64,000 nucleotides of DNA from Streptomyces sp. NBC_00091. Lineage in GTDB: Bacteria > Actinomycetota > Actinomycetes > Streptomycetales > Streptomycetaceae. The DNA lies in contig NZ_JAPEMA010000001.1 of assembly GCF_026343185.1 (NCBI RefSeq), positions 930,001-994,000 on the forward strand, in the 5' to 3' direction. The position numbers and the translations under genes are program-made. Positions 52,376 through 61,283 of this stretch are shown piece by piece (within the stretch, counting starts at the first letter, position 1; every line of letters starts with the position of its first letter). The notes under the pieces are model-generated. The model was not told where the DNA came from. It made no database searches and was given only the letters and a program-made list of their open reading frames with translations.

Positions 52376-54262
52376 TCAGTCGTCTTCGTTGTCGCCGAAG
52401 TCGGGGCGGACGCCCCGGGCTGCCATGACCTCGTCGTTGGAGGTGCCGGCGGCGACCATCGGCCACACCATGGCGTCCTCGTGGACGATGAAGTCGATCA
52501 CGACCGTGCGGTCGTTGATCGCGTTGGCCTCGGCGATGACCTTGTCCAGGTCCGCCGGGTCCTCGCAGCGCAGCGCGACGCAGCCCATGGCCTCGGACAG
52601 CTTGACGAAGTCCGGGACGCGGGTGCCCTTGCGGGGCGCGGTGGACTCGCCGAGCTGGGAGCCCACGGTGTCGTGGCCGGTCTCGTCCGCGTGCAGCACG
52701 GTGTTGGAGTACCGCTGGTTGTAGAACAGGGTCTGCCACTGGCGGACCATGCCCAGCGCGCCGTTGTTGATGATCGCGACCTTGATCGGGATGTTGTTCA
52801 GCGCGCAGGTGACCAGTTCCTGATTGGTCATCTGGAAACAGCCGTCGCCGTCGATCGCCCAGACGGTGCGCTCCGGCATGCCGACCTTGGCGCCCATCGC
52901 GGCGGGGACCGCGTAGCCCATGGTTCCGGCGCCGCCGGAGTTCAGCCAGGTGCGGGGCTCCTCGTACTTGACGAAGTGCGAGGCCCACATCTGGTGCTGG
53001 CCGACGCCCGCCGCGAAGATCGTGCTCTTCGGCGCGAGCGCGCCGATCCGCTCGATGACCTGCTGCGGGGAGAGCATGCCGTCCTCGGGCAGGTCGTAGC
53101 CCAGCGGGTACGTGTCCCGCCAGCGGCTGAGGTCCTTCCACCAGGCGGTGTAGTCGCCCGCGTTGCCGTCGGTGTGCTCGGCCTGGACCGCCTGGATCAG
53201 GTCGGCGATGACCTCGCGCGCGTCGCCCACGATCGGGACGTCGACCTCGCGGTTCTTGCCGATCTCAGCCGGGTCGATGTCCGCGTGGATGACCTTGGCG
53301 AAGGGGGCGAAGCTGTCCAGCTTGCCGGTGACGCGGTCGTCGAAGCGGGTGCCGAGCGCGATCAGCAGGTCCGACTTCTGGAGCGCGGTGACGCCGGTGA
53401 CGGAGCCGTGCATGCCCGGCATGCCCACGTGCAGCGGGTGGCTGTCGGGGAAGGAGCCCAGCGCCATCAGCGTGGTGGCGACCGGGACTCCGGTCAGCTC
53501 GGCGAGGACCTTCAGCTCGGCCGTGGCACCGGACTTCATGACGCCGCCGCCGACGTACAGGACCGGGCGCTTGGCCTGGCAGATGAGCTTGGCGGCCTCG
53601 CGGATCTGCTTGGCGTGCGGCTTGGTGACCGGCCGGTAGCCGGGCAGGTCCATCGACGGCGGCCAGGAGAAGGTGGTCTTCGCCTGGAGGGCGTCCTTGG
53701 CGATGTCGACCAGGACCGGGCCGGGACGGCCGGTGGAGGCGATGTGGAAGGCCTCGGCGATCGTCCGCGGGATGTCCTCGGCCTTGGTGACCAGGAAGTT
53801 GTGCTTGGTGATCGGCATCGTGATGCCGACGATGTCCGCCTCCTGGAAGGCGTCGGTGCCGATCGCCTTGGAGGAGACCTGGCCGGTGATCGCGACGAGC
53901 GGGACGGAGTCCATGTGCGCGTCGGCGATCGGGGTGACCAGGTTGGTGGCGCCCGGGCCGGAGGTGGCCATGCAGACCCCGACCTTGCCGGTGGCCTGCG
54001 CGTAGCCCGTGGCGGCGTGGCCGGCCCCCTGCTCGTGGCGGACCAGGATGTGACGGACCTTCTTGCTGTCCATCATCGGGTCGTAAGCCGGGAGGATGGC
54101 GCCGCCCGGGATACCGAAGACGGTGTCGCACCCCACCTCTTCGAGAGAGCGGATGAGGGACTGCGCACCCGTGACGTGCTCAACTGCGGCGGACTGCTGT
54201 CCGCCCGTACGGGGCCGCGGCTGCGGATGGTGGGCCCCGGAGGCCTGCTCGGTCATCGGCAT
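52376..54262 (-). CDS. ilvB: acetolactate synthase large (catalytic) subunit
   Basis: A 628-residue thiamine-diphosphate enzyme that makes acetolactate or acetohydroxybutyrate, the first common step of branched-chain synthesis. Motifs: [18 protein letters not shown] with the region preceding the catalytic Glu ([15 protein letters not shown]), FAD-type mid-domain ([13 protein letters not shown]), and the ThDP motif [16 protein letters not shown] to NN (quoted in part). ATG 54262 (MPMTEQAS) follows GAGAAGAGA; ATG 54256 is possible. The gene is led by a leader-peptide attenuator (54339-54456), so it is regulated by charged tRNA for Leu/Ile/Val. Confidence 0.97.
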   Translation of the reverse strand: MPMTEQASGAHHPQPRPRTGGQQSAAVEHVTGAQSLIRSLEEVGCDTVFGIPGGAILPAYDPMMDSKKVRHILVRHEQGAGHAATGYAQATGKVGVCMATSGPGATNLVTPIADAHMDSVPLVAITGQVSSKAIGTDAFQEADIVGITMPITKHNFLVTKAEDIPRTIAEAFHIASTGRPGPVLVDIAKDALQAKTTFSWPPSMDLPGYRPVTKPHAKQIREAAKLICQAKRPVLYVGGGVMKSGATAELKVLAELTGVPVATTLMALGSFPDSHPLHVGMPGMHGSVTGVTALQKSDLLIALGTRFDDRVTGKLDSFAPFAKVIHADIDPAEIGKNREVDVPIVGDAREVIADLIQAVQAEHTDGNAGDYTAWWKDLSRWRDTYPLGYDLPEDGMLSPQQVIERIGALAPKSTIFAAGVGQHQMWASHFVKYEEPRTWLNSGGAGTMGYAVPAAMGAKVGMPERTVWAIDGDGCFQMTNQELVTCALNNIPIKVAIINNGALGMVRQWQTLFYNQRYSNTVLHADETGHDTVGSQLGESTAPRKGTRVPDFVKLSEAMGCVALRCEDPADLDKVIAEANAINDRTVVIDFIVHEDAMVWPMVAAGTSNDEVMAARGVRPDFGDNEDD

Positions 54263-54338
54263 TCTCTTCTCGAAGCTGAGGGTTTTACGAGGAGCGGGGG
54301 TGCTCCGGATCTGGTCCGGAGGCGTGTGCCAGTGCAAC

Positions 54339-54372
54339 AAAAAACCCCTCGTGCCAGGTGGCAAGCGAGGGG
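54339..54372 (-). terminator. ilvB attenuator terminator
   Basis: On the minus strand CCCCTCG-CT-TGCCA-CC-TGGCA-CGAGGGG forms a stem with a 2-nt bulge, followed by six T residues. It lies between the leader peptide and ilvB. This fits the terminator of a transcription attenuator. Confidence 0.9.
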
Positions 54373-54414
54373 AGCGCGTCGGTGGTGTCGAGCGGGGACA
54401 TGCAGGTCCCAGCT

Positions 54415-54456
54415 TCAGCCGACGCGCTTTCCAAGTACGAGAATTCGGGTGCGCAT
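54415..54456 (-). CDS. ilvB leader peptide [13 protein letters not shown]
   Basis: A 13-residue peptide, [13 protein letters not shown], with ILVL in the centre, starting at ATG 54456 behind GGAGGGAGGGTCAATGCC. The consecutive Ile, Leu, Val and Leu codons make ribosome movement depend on the supply of all three branched-chain aminoacyl-tRNAs. Together with the terminator 43 bp downstream this is ribosome-mediated attenuation of ilvBNC, as known in Corynebacterium and Streptomyces. The peptide itself probably has no further function. Confidence 0.9.
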   Translation of the reverse strand: MRTRILVLGKRVG

Positions 54457-54489
54457 GGCATTGACCCTCCCTCCGGCGGGAGGTCGATG

Positions 54490-57447
54490 TCAAGCGGGTG
54501 GGACGGGCGTCTCATTATTTGAGCCTCTATGGATGACCATCGAGCCACCGGACGAGCCTCCGGCCAAGGCGGGCTGGGCCGTACCGCCCGGTACTGCGAA
54601 CGTACCCCTCACGAGCGCGCGCCGCAGCCTGTATTCGTCGAGTGGTCCGGAGAACGCCGCTCCCTGGCCGTGGGTGCACCCCATCGCCCGCAGTGCCAGC
54701 ACCTGCTCGGGGAGGTCCACCCCGTCGGCCACGGACTGCATGCCCAGGTCGTTTGCGATCCGCAAGAGTCCGGCGGTGATCTTGTGCAGGCGGGCGGACT
54801 CGACCACGCCCTCGACCAGGCCCCGGTCCAGCTTGAGCACGTCCACCGGGAGGCGGCGGAGGGCGCTGATGGCCGCGTAGCCGCTGCCGACCCCGTCCAG
54901 GGCGATCCGTACGCCGAGCCGGTGCAGGGCCGTCAGGCGGCGCTCCAGCTCGTCGAAGGGCACTCTGGGGTCGGAGGCCGCCAGCTCGAGCACCAGGGCG
55001 CCGGAGGGCAGCCCGTGGCGGGCCAGCAGGGCCTCCACGCTGCCCCGGGGCAGGGAGCGGTCCAGCAGCCGCTGGGCGGTCATCCGGACGGCCACTGGTA
55101 CGTCGTGCCCCGCGCGGTGGCGCTCGGCGGCCTGCTCCACCGCCTCCTCCAGCAGCCATCGGCCCAGTTCGGCGGTGCGGAAGCCGTCCGGCCCGGCCGA
55201 CGCGCCCTCGCTGTGCTCGGCCACCCGGAGGAACTCGGCCGGGGTGAAGAGGATCCCCTGGGCGGAGCGCCAGCGGGCCTGGGCGGCGACGGCGGCGACC
55301 TGGCCGGTTGCCAGGGAGACCACGGGCTGGTGCAGCAGGGCGAACTCGCCCTCGTGCAGCGCGGTGCGCAGCCGGCCGGCCAGCTCGGCCTTGCGGACGA
55401 CCTCGGCCTGCATCTGCGGCGCGTACAGCTCGACGCGGTCCTTGCCGCCCGCCTTGGCCCGGTACATCGCGAGATCCGCGTTGCGCATCAGGTCCGAAGG
55501 GGTGATACCGGGGTCGGCGAAGGCCACGCCGATGCTGGCGGCGACCCGGACCTCGCTCCCGGCGATGCGGTAGGGCTGGGAGAGGGTGGCGCGCAGCCGG
55601 TCGGCGATCTCGCGGACCTGGTACTCGCGGGCGCCGCGGTCGCGGCCGGCGTCGCCGATGATCAGCGCCGCGAACTCGTCCCCGCCGAGCCGGGCGGCGG
55701 TGTCCCCGGCGCGGACGGCGTCGTGCAGGCGGCGGGCGGCCTCGATGAGCAGCTCGTCACCGGCCTGGTGGCCGATGGTGTCGTTGACGGCCTTGAAGCC
55801 GTCGAGGTCGATGAAGAGCACGGCGGTGCTGTGGTCCCCGGACCGGCGGCCGGTCAGGGCCTGGCGGACCCGGCGGGTGAACAGGGCCCGGTTGGGCAGG
55901 TCGGTCAGCGGATCGTGCTCGGCGCTGTGCTGGAGCTGGGCCTGGAGGCGGACCCGCTCGGTGACGTCCCGGCTGTTGAGGATGAGCCCGCCCTGGTGGC
56001 GGTTGACGGTGGACTCCACGTTCAGCCACTCGCCGCCGCCCGACTTGAACCGGCACTCGATGCGGGTGGTGGGCTCCTCGGCGGGCGGGGCGGCCAGGAA
56101 GCGGCGTACCTCGTGAACCACCCGGCCGAGGTCGTCCGGGTGGATCAGGGCGGCGAGCTCGGTGCCGACCAGTTCCTCCGCCTCGCGGCCGTAGACCCCG
56201 GCGGCGGCGGGGCTGACGTAGCGCAGGGTCCCGGTGGGCGCGGCGATCATGATGACGTCGCTGGAGCCCTGGACCAGGGAGCGGAAGTGGTTCTCCTTCT
56301 GGGCCAGTTCCTGGGTGAGCGCGATGTTGTCGAGGAGCATGATGCCCTGCCGGATGACGAGGGCGAGCACGACCGTGCAGCCGGTGAAGACCACCATCCG
56401 GTCCACCTTCCGGCCGTCCACGACGTTGTAGAGGATGCCGAGGGTGCAGACGGCGGCCGCGAGGTACGGGGTGAGCGCGGGCAGCGAGCCGCTGATGGGG
56501 CGGCTGTGCGGGCGCTCCGCGCGCGGGGACCCGGTGCGCGGGAGGGGTTCGGGCCGGCGGGCGCCCCAGGGGGCGTAGGCGAGCAGCAGGGAGCCGGCGA
56601 ACCAGCCGGCGTCGAGGATCTCCCCCGAGCTGTAGGTGGTGTTCAGCAGCGGCGAGGTGAACAGCGCGTCGCTCAGGACGGTCAGGGCGAGGGCCGCGAT
56701 CGCCGTGTTGACCGCCGACCGGTTGTTGGCCGAGCGCCGGAAGTGCAGGACCAGGACCATCGAGACCAGCGCGATGTCGAGGAGCGGGTACGCGAGCGAG
56801 AGCGCGGCGCGCGGGACGCTGCCCGGTTCTCCCGACTGGGCGGTGCGCGCGGCGTTGGCGAGGGCCAGGCTCCACGAGAGGGTCAGCAGCGAGCCGCCGA
56901 TGAGCCAGGAGTCGAGCCCGAGGCAGACCCAGCCGGCCCGGGTGACCGGGCGTTTGGCCAGGACGAGCAGGCCCACGATGGCGGGCGGGGCGAAGCAGAG
57001 GAAGGCGAAGTCGGCGAGGGAGGGCTCGGGGACCTGCTGGCCGAGGACGACCTCGTACCAGCCCCACACGGCGTTCCCCAGGGCCCCCATGAGCGAGGAG
57101 AAGGCGAACATCAGCCAGGCGGGGCGCTCACGCCGGTCGATCGTACGGGCGTAGTGGTAGCAGGAGACGGCGGCCAGTAATCCGGCGGTGCTGAGACCGA
57201 AGTCGCCCATGATCTTGGCGAGTTCGCCCGATCCCCAGCCGAGGGCGGCTCCGACGGCGTAGCCGCCGCTGACCAGTGCGAGGACGAGCTGCGCCGCGAG
57301 ACCCCGGCCGCCGCCCGAAACCGGCGGGCGGGTCAGGAGCGCCGCCCCCGGGGGGCTCACCGGTGCTCCTCGCTGGCCGGTTTTGGCGCAGCCCAGTCTC
57401 GGCGGCGTCGCCTCCGGCGGCTCTGCCGCATCGGATCCTTCGTCCAT
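54490..57447 (-). CDS. membrane GGDEF/EAL protein with degenerate EAL domain
   Basis: A 985-residue c-di-GMP-type signalling protein. Residues about 50-380 hold about eight to ten membrane segments. A PAS domain follows at about 395-505 ([22 protein letters not shown], in part). The GGDEF domain is at about 530-690, with [16 protein letters not shown] and an intact LGGDEF near 585-590, so it may make c-di-GMP. The EAL domain at about 705-960 has lost key residues: the EAL motif reads AVAAQARW (Glu to Ala721), and the DDFG motif reads DGVGSGY. It is therefore probably not a phosphodiesterase. It lies upstream of ilvB on the same strand; the ilvB leader begins 33 bp after its stop. Confidence 0.9.
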   Translation of the reverse strand: MDEGSDAAEPPEATPPRLGCAKTGQRGAPVSPPGAALLTRPPVSGGGRGLAAQLVLALVSGGYAVGAALGWGSGELAKIMGDFGLSTAGLLAAVSCYHYARTIDRRERPAWLMFAFSSLMGALGNAVWGWYEVVLGQQVPEPSLADFAFLCFAPPAIVGLLVLAKRPVTRAGWVCLGLDSWLIGGSLLTLSWSLALANAARTAQSGEPGSVPRAALSLAYPLLDIALVSMVLVLHFRRSANNRSAVNTAIAALALTVLSDALFTSPLLNTTYSSGEILDAGWFAGSLLLAYAPWGARRPEPLPRTGSPRAERPHSRPISGSLPALTPYLAAAVCTLGILYNVVDGRKVDRMVVFTGCTVVLALVIRQGIMLLDNIALTQELAQKENHFRSLVQGSSDVIMIAAPTGTLRYVSPAAAGVYGREAEELVGTELAALIHPDDLGRVVHEVRRFLAAPPAEEPTTRIECRFKSGGGEWLNVESTVNRHQGGLILNSRDVTERVRLQAQLQHSAEHDPLTDLPNRALFTRRVRQALTGRRSGDHSTAVLFIDLDGFKAVNDTIGHQAGDELLIEAARRLHDAVRAGDTAARLGGDEFAALIIGDAGRDRGAREYQVREIADRLRATLSQPYRIAGSEVRVAASIGVAFADPGITPSDLMRNADLAMYRAKAGGKDRVELYAPQMQAEVVRKAELAGRLRTALHEGEFALLHQPVVSLATGQVAAVAAQARWRSAQGILFTPAEFLRVAEHSEGASAGPDGFRTAELGRWLLEEAVEQAAERHRAGHDVPVAVRMTAQRLLDRSLPRGSVEALLARHGLPSGALVLELAASDPRVPFDELERRLTALHRLGVRIALDGVGSGYAAISALRRLPVDVLKLDRGLVEGVVESARLHKITAGLLRIANDLGMQSVADGVDLPEQVLALRAMGCTHGQGAAFSGPLDEYRLRRALVRGTFAVPGGTAQPALAGGSSGGSMVIHRGSNNETPVPPA

Positions 57448-57644
57448 TGGCCGTGCATCGCCCGTCGCCCCCCAAAGTGTCCGATCACTCCCCAGCGCCA
57501 GACGTACGTGGCGCAGCCCCTTGTTCCGGACGATACACCACTTTCGTTACTCAGCGACATAGCTGTTCTACGCTCCGTCACCACCGGAGGGGTCGTGGCC
57601 ACCGCTCGCGTACGCGCGGTCGCCGAGCGTGTGCGCCCCCTCGC

Positions 57645-58592
57645 TCAGTCCGTGATCAGCACGGTGTTCCGGACCTCTTCCCCGGCGGCGAACCGGGTGA
57701 GCTGCCGGGCCACGAGCCGCTTCGCCCTGGGCTCGAACGCCGAGCTGCTGCCGCCCACATGAGGCGTGATCAGGACGTTCGGAGCGTGCCAGAGGGGGTG
57801 GCCCGCGGGCAGCGGCTCCGGGTCGGTGACGTCGAGCGCGGCGCGCAGCCGGCCCGACTCCAGCTCCGCCAGCAGGGACTTGGTGTCGACGACCGGACCG
57901 CGCGAGACGTTCACGAGCAGGGCTCCGTCCTTCATCCGGCCGAGGAATCCGGCGCCCGCCAGGCCCCGGGTGTCCTCGGTCAGCGGGGTGGAGAGGATCA
58001 CCACGTCCGCGTCCGGGAGGAGGCCGGGGAGGTCGGCGAGGGCGTGGACCGGTCCGTGGGGGACGGTGCGGGCCGACCGGGCGACGCGGGTGATCCGCCC
58101 GCACTCGAAGGGGACGAGCCGGTCCTCGATGGCCGCGCCGATCGCTCCGTAGCCGACGATCAGGACGGACTTGTCGGCGAGGGCCTCGTAGAAGCCGCCG
58201 CGCCACTCCTCGCGGTCCTGGCCGCGCACCATGCCGGGGATGCCGCGCAGGGAGGCGAGGGTCAGGGTGAGGGCGAGTTCGGCGGTGCTGGCCTCGTGGA
58301 CGCCGCGGGCGTTGCACAGCCGCACGCCCGGGCGGAGGTCGCCGAGGCCGGGCAGGACGTGGTCGATGCCGGCGGTGAGGGTCTGCACGACCCGCAGGGC
58401 GGGCATCGCCGCGAGCGGGCGCAGGGTCACCTCCTGGGACTTCATGTACGGGGTGACGTAGAAGACGCAGTCGGCCGGGTCGGCCGGGAAGGTGTCCTCG
58501 CCGTCCCACTGGCGGTAGCGGAAGGAGCCGGGGAGGCCGTCGATCTCGGCGGGCGGGAAGGGGAGCCAGACGTCCCCGGTCGTTGCGGTCAT
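57645..58592 (-). CDS. D-2-hydroxyacid dehydrogenase family protein
   Basis: A 315-residue NAD(P)-dependent dehydrogenase of the D-isomer family (glyoxylate/hydroxypyruvate reductase-like). Visible blocks are TPYMKSQEVTLRPLAAMPAL, LTAGIDHVLPG, the cofactor motif VLIVGYGAIGAAIEDRLVPF, and the catalytic Arg in NVSRGPVVDTKSL, Glu in VTDPEPLPAGHPL and His in ITPHVGGSS. ATG 58592 starts MTATTGDVWLP; the frame is open much further upstream, but into the divergent gene. It is divergent from an aldo/keto reductase gene with about 85 bp between start codons. The substrate is not known. Confidence 0.9.
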   Translation of the reverse strand: MTATTGDVWLPFPPAEIDGLPGSFRYRQWDGEDTFPADPADCVFYVTPYMKSQEVTLRPLAAMPALRVVQTLTAGIDHVLPGLGDLRPGVRLCNARGVHEASTAELALTLTLASLRGIPGMVRGQDREEWRGGFYEALADKSVLIVGYGAIGAAIEDRLVPFECGRITRVARSARTVPHGPVHALADLPGLLPDADVVILSTPLTEDTRGLAGAGFLGRMKDGALLVNVSRGPVVDTKSLLAELESGRLRAALDVTDPEPLPAGHPLWHAPNVLITPHVGGSSSAFEPRAKRLVARQLTRFAAGEEVRNTVLITD

Positions 58593-58676
58593 GATCCCGA
58601 GGCTATGCGAAGGGAACTTGATCAAGCCGTTAGTTTGAAGGCCGGACCGGGACCGGGCCGGGAGGGGGACGCAGGG

Positions 58677-59684
58677 GTGGAGCGCAGGTCGATCGGATCG
58701 GGACCGTTGACGGTGGGGGCCATCGGGCTCGGCTGCATGCCGATGAGCTGGGCGTACGCGCCTTCGCGCCGCCGGGGCGAGGAATCGCTGCGCACCCTGC
58801 ACACGGCGCTGGACCTGGGGGCGAACCTGCTGGACACGGCCGATCTGTACGGGCCGTTCACCAATGAGCTGGTGCTGGGCCGGGTGCTGCGGGAGCGGCG
58901 GGCCGAGGCCTTCGTGTCCGCCAAGGTGGGGCTGCGGGCGGGTGAGCAGCACGTGGTGGCCGACGGGCGGCCGGGGTACGTGCGGCGGGCGTGCGACGCC
59001 TCGCTGCGGCGGCTGCGGACCGATGTCATAGACCTGTACCAGTTGCACCGGGTGGATCCCGAGGTGCCGGTGGAGGAGACCTGGGGCGCCATGGCGGAGC
59101 TGGTGGGCGCGGGGAAGGTGCGGGCGCTGGGGTTCTGCGCGCTGGGTGCGGGGGCCGGGCCGGGTGCGGGGCGGCGGGGGGACCGGGGGTACGGGTCGAC
59201 GCTGCGGCAGCTGGAGCGGGTCCAGCAGGTGTTCCCGGTGACGGCGGTGCAGGCGGAGCTGTCGGTGTGGTCGCCGGAGGCTGCGTGGCAGCTGCTGCCG
59301 TGGTGTGCGGCGCGGGGGGTCGGGATGCTGGCGGCGATGCCGCTGGGCAGCGGGTTCCTGACCGGGACGCTGACGCCGGGGCAGGGGTTCGAGGAGGCGG
59401 ACGTACGGGCGCGGCACCCGCTGTTCACGGCGGACGCGATGGCCTCCAACCAGGTGCTGGTGGCGGGGCTGCGGCGGGTGGCCCGGCGCCACGGGCCGGA
59501 GGTCACGGCGGCGCAGGTGGCGCTGGCGTGGGTGCTGGCGCAGGGGCCGCACGTGGTGCCGGTGCCGGGGGCGGAGCGGGCGGTGTGGGCGGCGGAGAAC
59601 GCGCGGGCGGCGGAGGTGCGCCTCACGGCCGGGGAGCTGGCCGAGATAGCGGCGCTGCCGTCGGCGGTGGGAGCCTGGGACTAG
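58677..59684 (+). CDS. aldo/keto reductase
   Basis: A 335-residue NADPH-dependent oxidoreductase with a TIM barrel. The catalytic tetrad is visible: Asp and Tyr in NLLDTADLYGPFTNE, Lys in FVSAKVGLRAG and His in IDLYQLHRVDPEVPVE. The C-terminal cofactor region ends PHVVPVPGAERAVWAAENARA (quoted in part). GTG 58677 (VERRSIGSG) follows GGAGGGGGACGCAGGG; the open frame upstream overlaps the divergent gene start. The insertion GAGAGPGAGRRGDRG near residue 160 is glycine rich. The substrate is probably a small aldehyde or ketone. Confidence 0.9.
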   Translation: MERRSIGSGPLTVGAIGLGCMPMSWAYAPSRRRGEESLRTLHTALDLGANLLDTADLYGPFTNELVLGRVLRERRAEAFVSAKVGLRAGEQHVVADGRPGYVRRACDASLRRLRTDVIDLYQLHRVDPEVPVEETWGAMAELVGAGKVRALGFCALGAGAGPGAGRRGDRGYGSTLRQLERVQQVFPVTAVQAELSVWSPEAAWQLLPWCAARGVGMLAAMPLGSGFLTGTLTPGQGFEEADVRARHPLFTADAMASNQVLVAGLRRVARRHGPEVTAAQVALAWVLAQGPHVVPVPGAERAVWAAENARAAEVRLTAGELAEIAALPSAVGAWD

Positions 59685-59808
59685 ACGGCGACCTGGCCCA
59701 CATCCACTCGATCGGGTGTACGAGGGGTGGAACTTAGGGACCGTCCGGGGCTGTTGAGACAGGGGAAGGGCAGGACTGGGGGACGGACGACCGGAGGGGA
59801 GCGGGACC

Positions 59809-61083
59809 ATGCGGTACGGGCAGATCCAGGAGGGCGGGGCGCAGGGCTTCGGGGCGGGTGGCTCCGGGGCGCGGGGCTTCGGGGCGGTGCGGTACGAGGG
59901 CGGGCGCGCGCGGCGCAGGGGTGTGCGGGCGGCGCTCGCCCTGGCGGGGTGCGGCGCTCTGCTGGCGGCGGGCTGTTCCGCGTCGGACGGTGCGCAGGCC
60001 GGGCCGGGCGGATCCCCACCGGGCCCGCCGCCGACGGGGGCGGCGTCCGCGGGGGCGTCGGGCCCGCCGGAGGCCTCCGGGCCGCCCGCGCGGGGGTCGG
60101 TGACGGTGTCGGGCGAGGTTGCCAAGGGGCTGGAGTCCCCCTGGGGCGTGGTTCCGCTGCCCGGCGGGGACCTGCTGGTCGCCTCCCGGGACAAGGGCAC
60201 CATCAGCAGGGTCCGGGCGGACACGGGCGCGGTGACGCAGATCGGCAGGGTTCCCGGGGTGGCGCCGGGCGGGGAGGGCGGGCTGCTGGGTCTCGCGGTG
60301 TCCGCTTCCTTCCCCTCGGACCGGATGGTGTACGCGTACTTCACGACCGAGTCCGACAACCGCATCGCCCGGATGCGGTACGACGAGCAGAGACCGGCCG
60401 GGCAGCAACTGGGCGCGCCCGACACCGTGTTCCGGGGCATCCCCAAGGGGCTCATCCACAACGGCGGCCGGATCGCCTTCGGCCCGGACAGGATGCTCTA
60501 CGCCGGCACCGGCGAGACCGGGGACACGGCGCTGGCTCAGGACAGGAAGTCGCTGGGCGGGAAGATCCTGCGGATGACCCCGGACGGGCAGCCGGTACAC
60601 GGCAATCCGGAGGCCGACTCCGTCGTCTACTCCTACGGGCACCGCAATGTGCAGGGCCTCGCCTGGGACAAGGACAAGCGGCTCTGGGCGGCCGAGTTCG
60701 GCCAGCACACCTGGGACGAGCTGAACCTCATCGAGCCGGGCGGCAATTACGGCTGGCCGGAGGCGGAGGGGAAGGCCGGCAAGGCGGGCTTGCGTGATCC
60801 GGTGGCCGTGTGGAAGCCGGAAGAGGCCTCGCCGAGCGGGATCGCCTGGGCGCAGGGGTCCGTCTGGATGGCCGGGCTGAAGGGCGAGCGGTTGTGGCGG
60901 ATCCCGCTGAAGGGAACCGCGGCGGCGGCGGAGCCGGAGGCCTTCCTCCAGGGGCAGTACGGGCGGCTGCGCACGGTGGTGTCCCTCGGCGGGGACAGAT
61001 TGCTGCTGGTCACGAGCGAGACGGACGGGCGCGGCTCGCCGGAGGCGGGCGACGACAGGATCCTGACCTTGACGGTGCGGTGA
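59809..61083 (+). CDS. lipoprotein with glucose/sorbosone dehydrogenase (PQQ-type) beta-propeller
   Basis: A 424-residue exported protein. A lipoprotein-type signal ends at LLAAGCSA (Cys near residue 56), preceded by an unusually long, glycine-rich n-region of about 30 residues, so the real start could be GTG 59887. Residues about 95-420 are a six-bladed propeller of the soluble aldose sugar dehydrogenase family (SPWGVVPLPGGDLLVASRDK, GGEGGLLGLAVS, NGGRIAFGPDRMLYAGTGE and YGHRNVQGLAWD). The PQQ-binding and catalytic His are plausible in IHNGGRIAF. It probably oxidises extracellular sugars, if PQQ is supplied. ATG 59809 follows GGAGGGGAGCGGGACC. Confidence 0.87.
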   Translation: MRYGQIQEGGAQGFGAGGSGARGFGAVRYEGGRARRRGVRAALALAGCGALLAAGCSASDGAQAGPGGSPPGPPPTGAASAGASGPPEASGPPARGSVTVSGEVAKGLESPWGVVPLPGGDLLVASRDKGTISRVRADTGAVTQIGRVPGVAPGGEGGLLGLAVSASFPSDRMVYAYFTTESDNRIARMRYDEQRPAGQQLGAPDTVFRGIPKGLIHNGGRIAFGPDRMLYAGTGETGDTALAQDRKSLGGKILRMTPDGQPVHGNPEADSVVYSYGHRNVQGLAWDKDKRLWAAEFGQHTWDELNLIEPGGNYGWPEAEGKAGKAGLRDPVAVWKPEEASPSGIAWAQGSVWMAGLKGERLWRIPLKGTAAAAEPEAFLQGQYGRLRTVVSLGGDRLLLVTSETDGRGSPEAGDDRILTLTVR

Positions 61084-61283
61084 CTTGAGCGGCCCCGGAT
61101 CCGCGTTACGGCGTAGTACGCTGCACGCCTGCTTCGGCAGCGGTCAGGGCTTGGCCGTCATTAGGGTTTTCGGACCCAAGTGAGAAGTCCCCTCGTTTAC
61201 GAGGGGGAGGAGTCACAGACCTCGACTCCGGCAAGTGTCGTCGTCATACGCCCCGCCGAGGACCGGCGGGGCGCTGACACCGC
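61084..61283. other. 200-bp intergenic region with hairpins, no recognised gene
   Basis: Between convergent genes. There is a hairpin TCCCCTCG-TTTA-CGAGGGGGA at about 61190-61210 and the terminator at 61249-61273. No protein-like frame or known RNA family can be recognised by eye; a small RNA on the plus strand is possible. Confidence 0.35.
61249..61273. terminator. terminator between the sugar dehydrogenase and LuxR genes
   Basis: CGCCCCGCCG-AGGAC-CGGCGGGGCG forms a perfect 10-bp stem with a 5-nt loop in the convergent gap. Confidence 0.75.

Noticed and set aside
54488..54493. TTGACA as the -35 hexamer of ilvB
   Set aside because: No acceptable -10 hexamer at 16-18 bp; that position is the GGAGGG of the leader ribosome site. 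Kept only as a remark in the finding.
57276..58676. Upstream extension of the aldo/keto reductase frame
   Set aside because: It runs antisense through the hydroxyacid dehydrogenase gene and has no family likeness; the reductase start is at 58677 with a good ribosome site.
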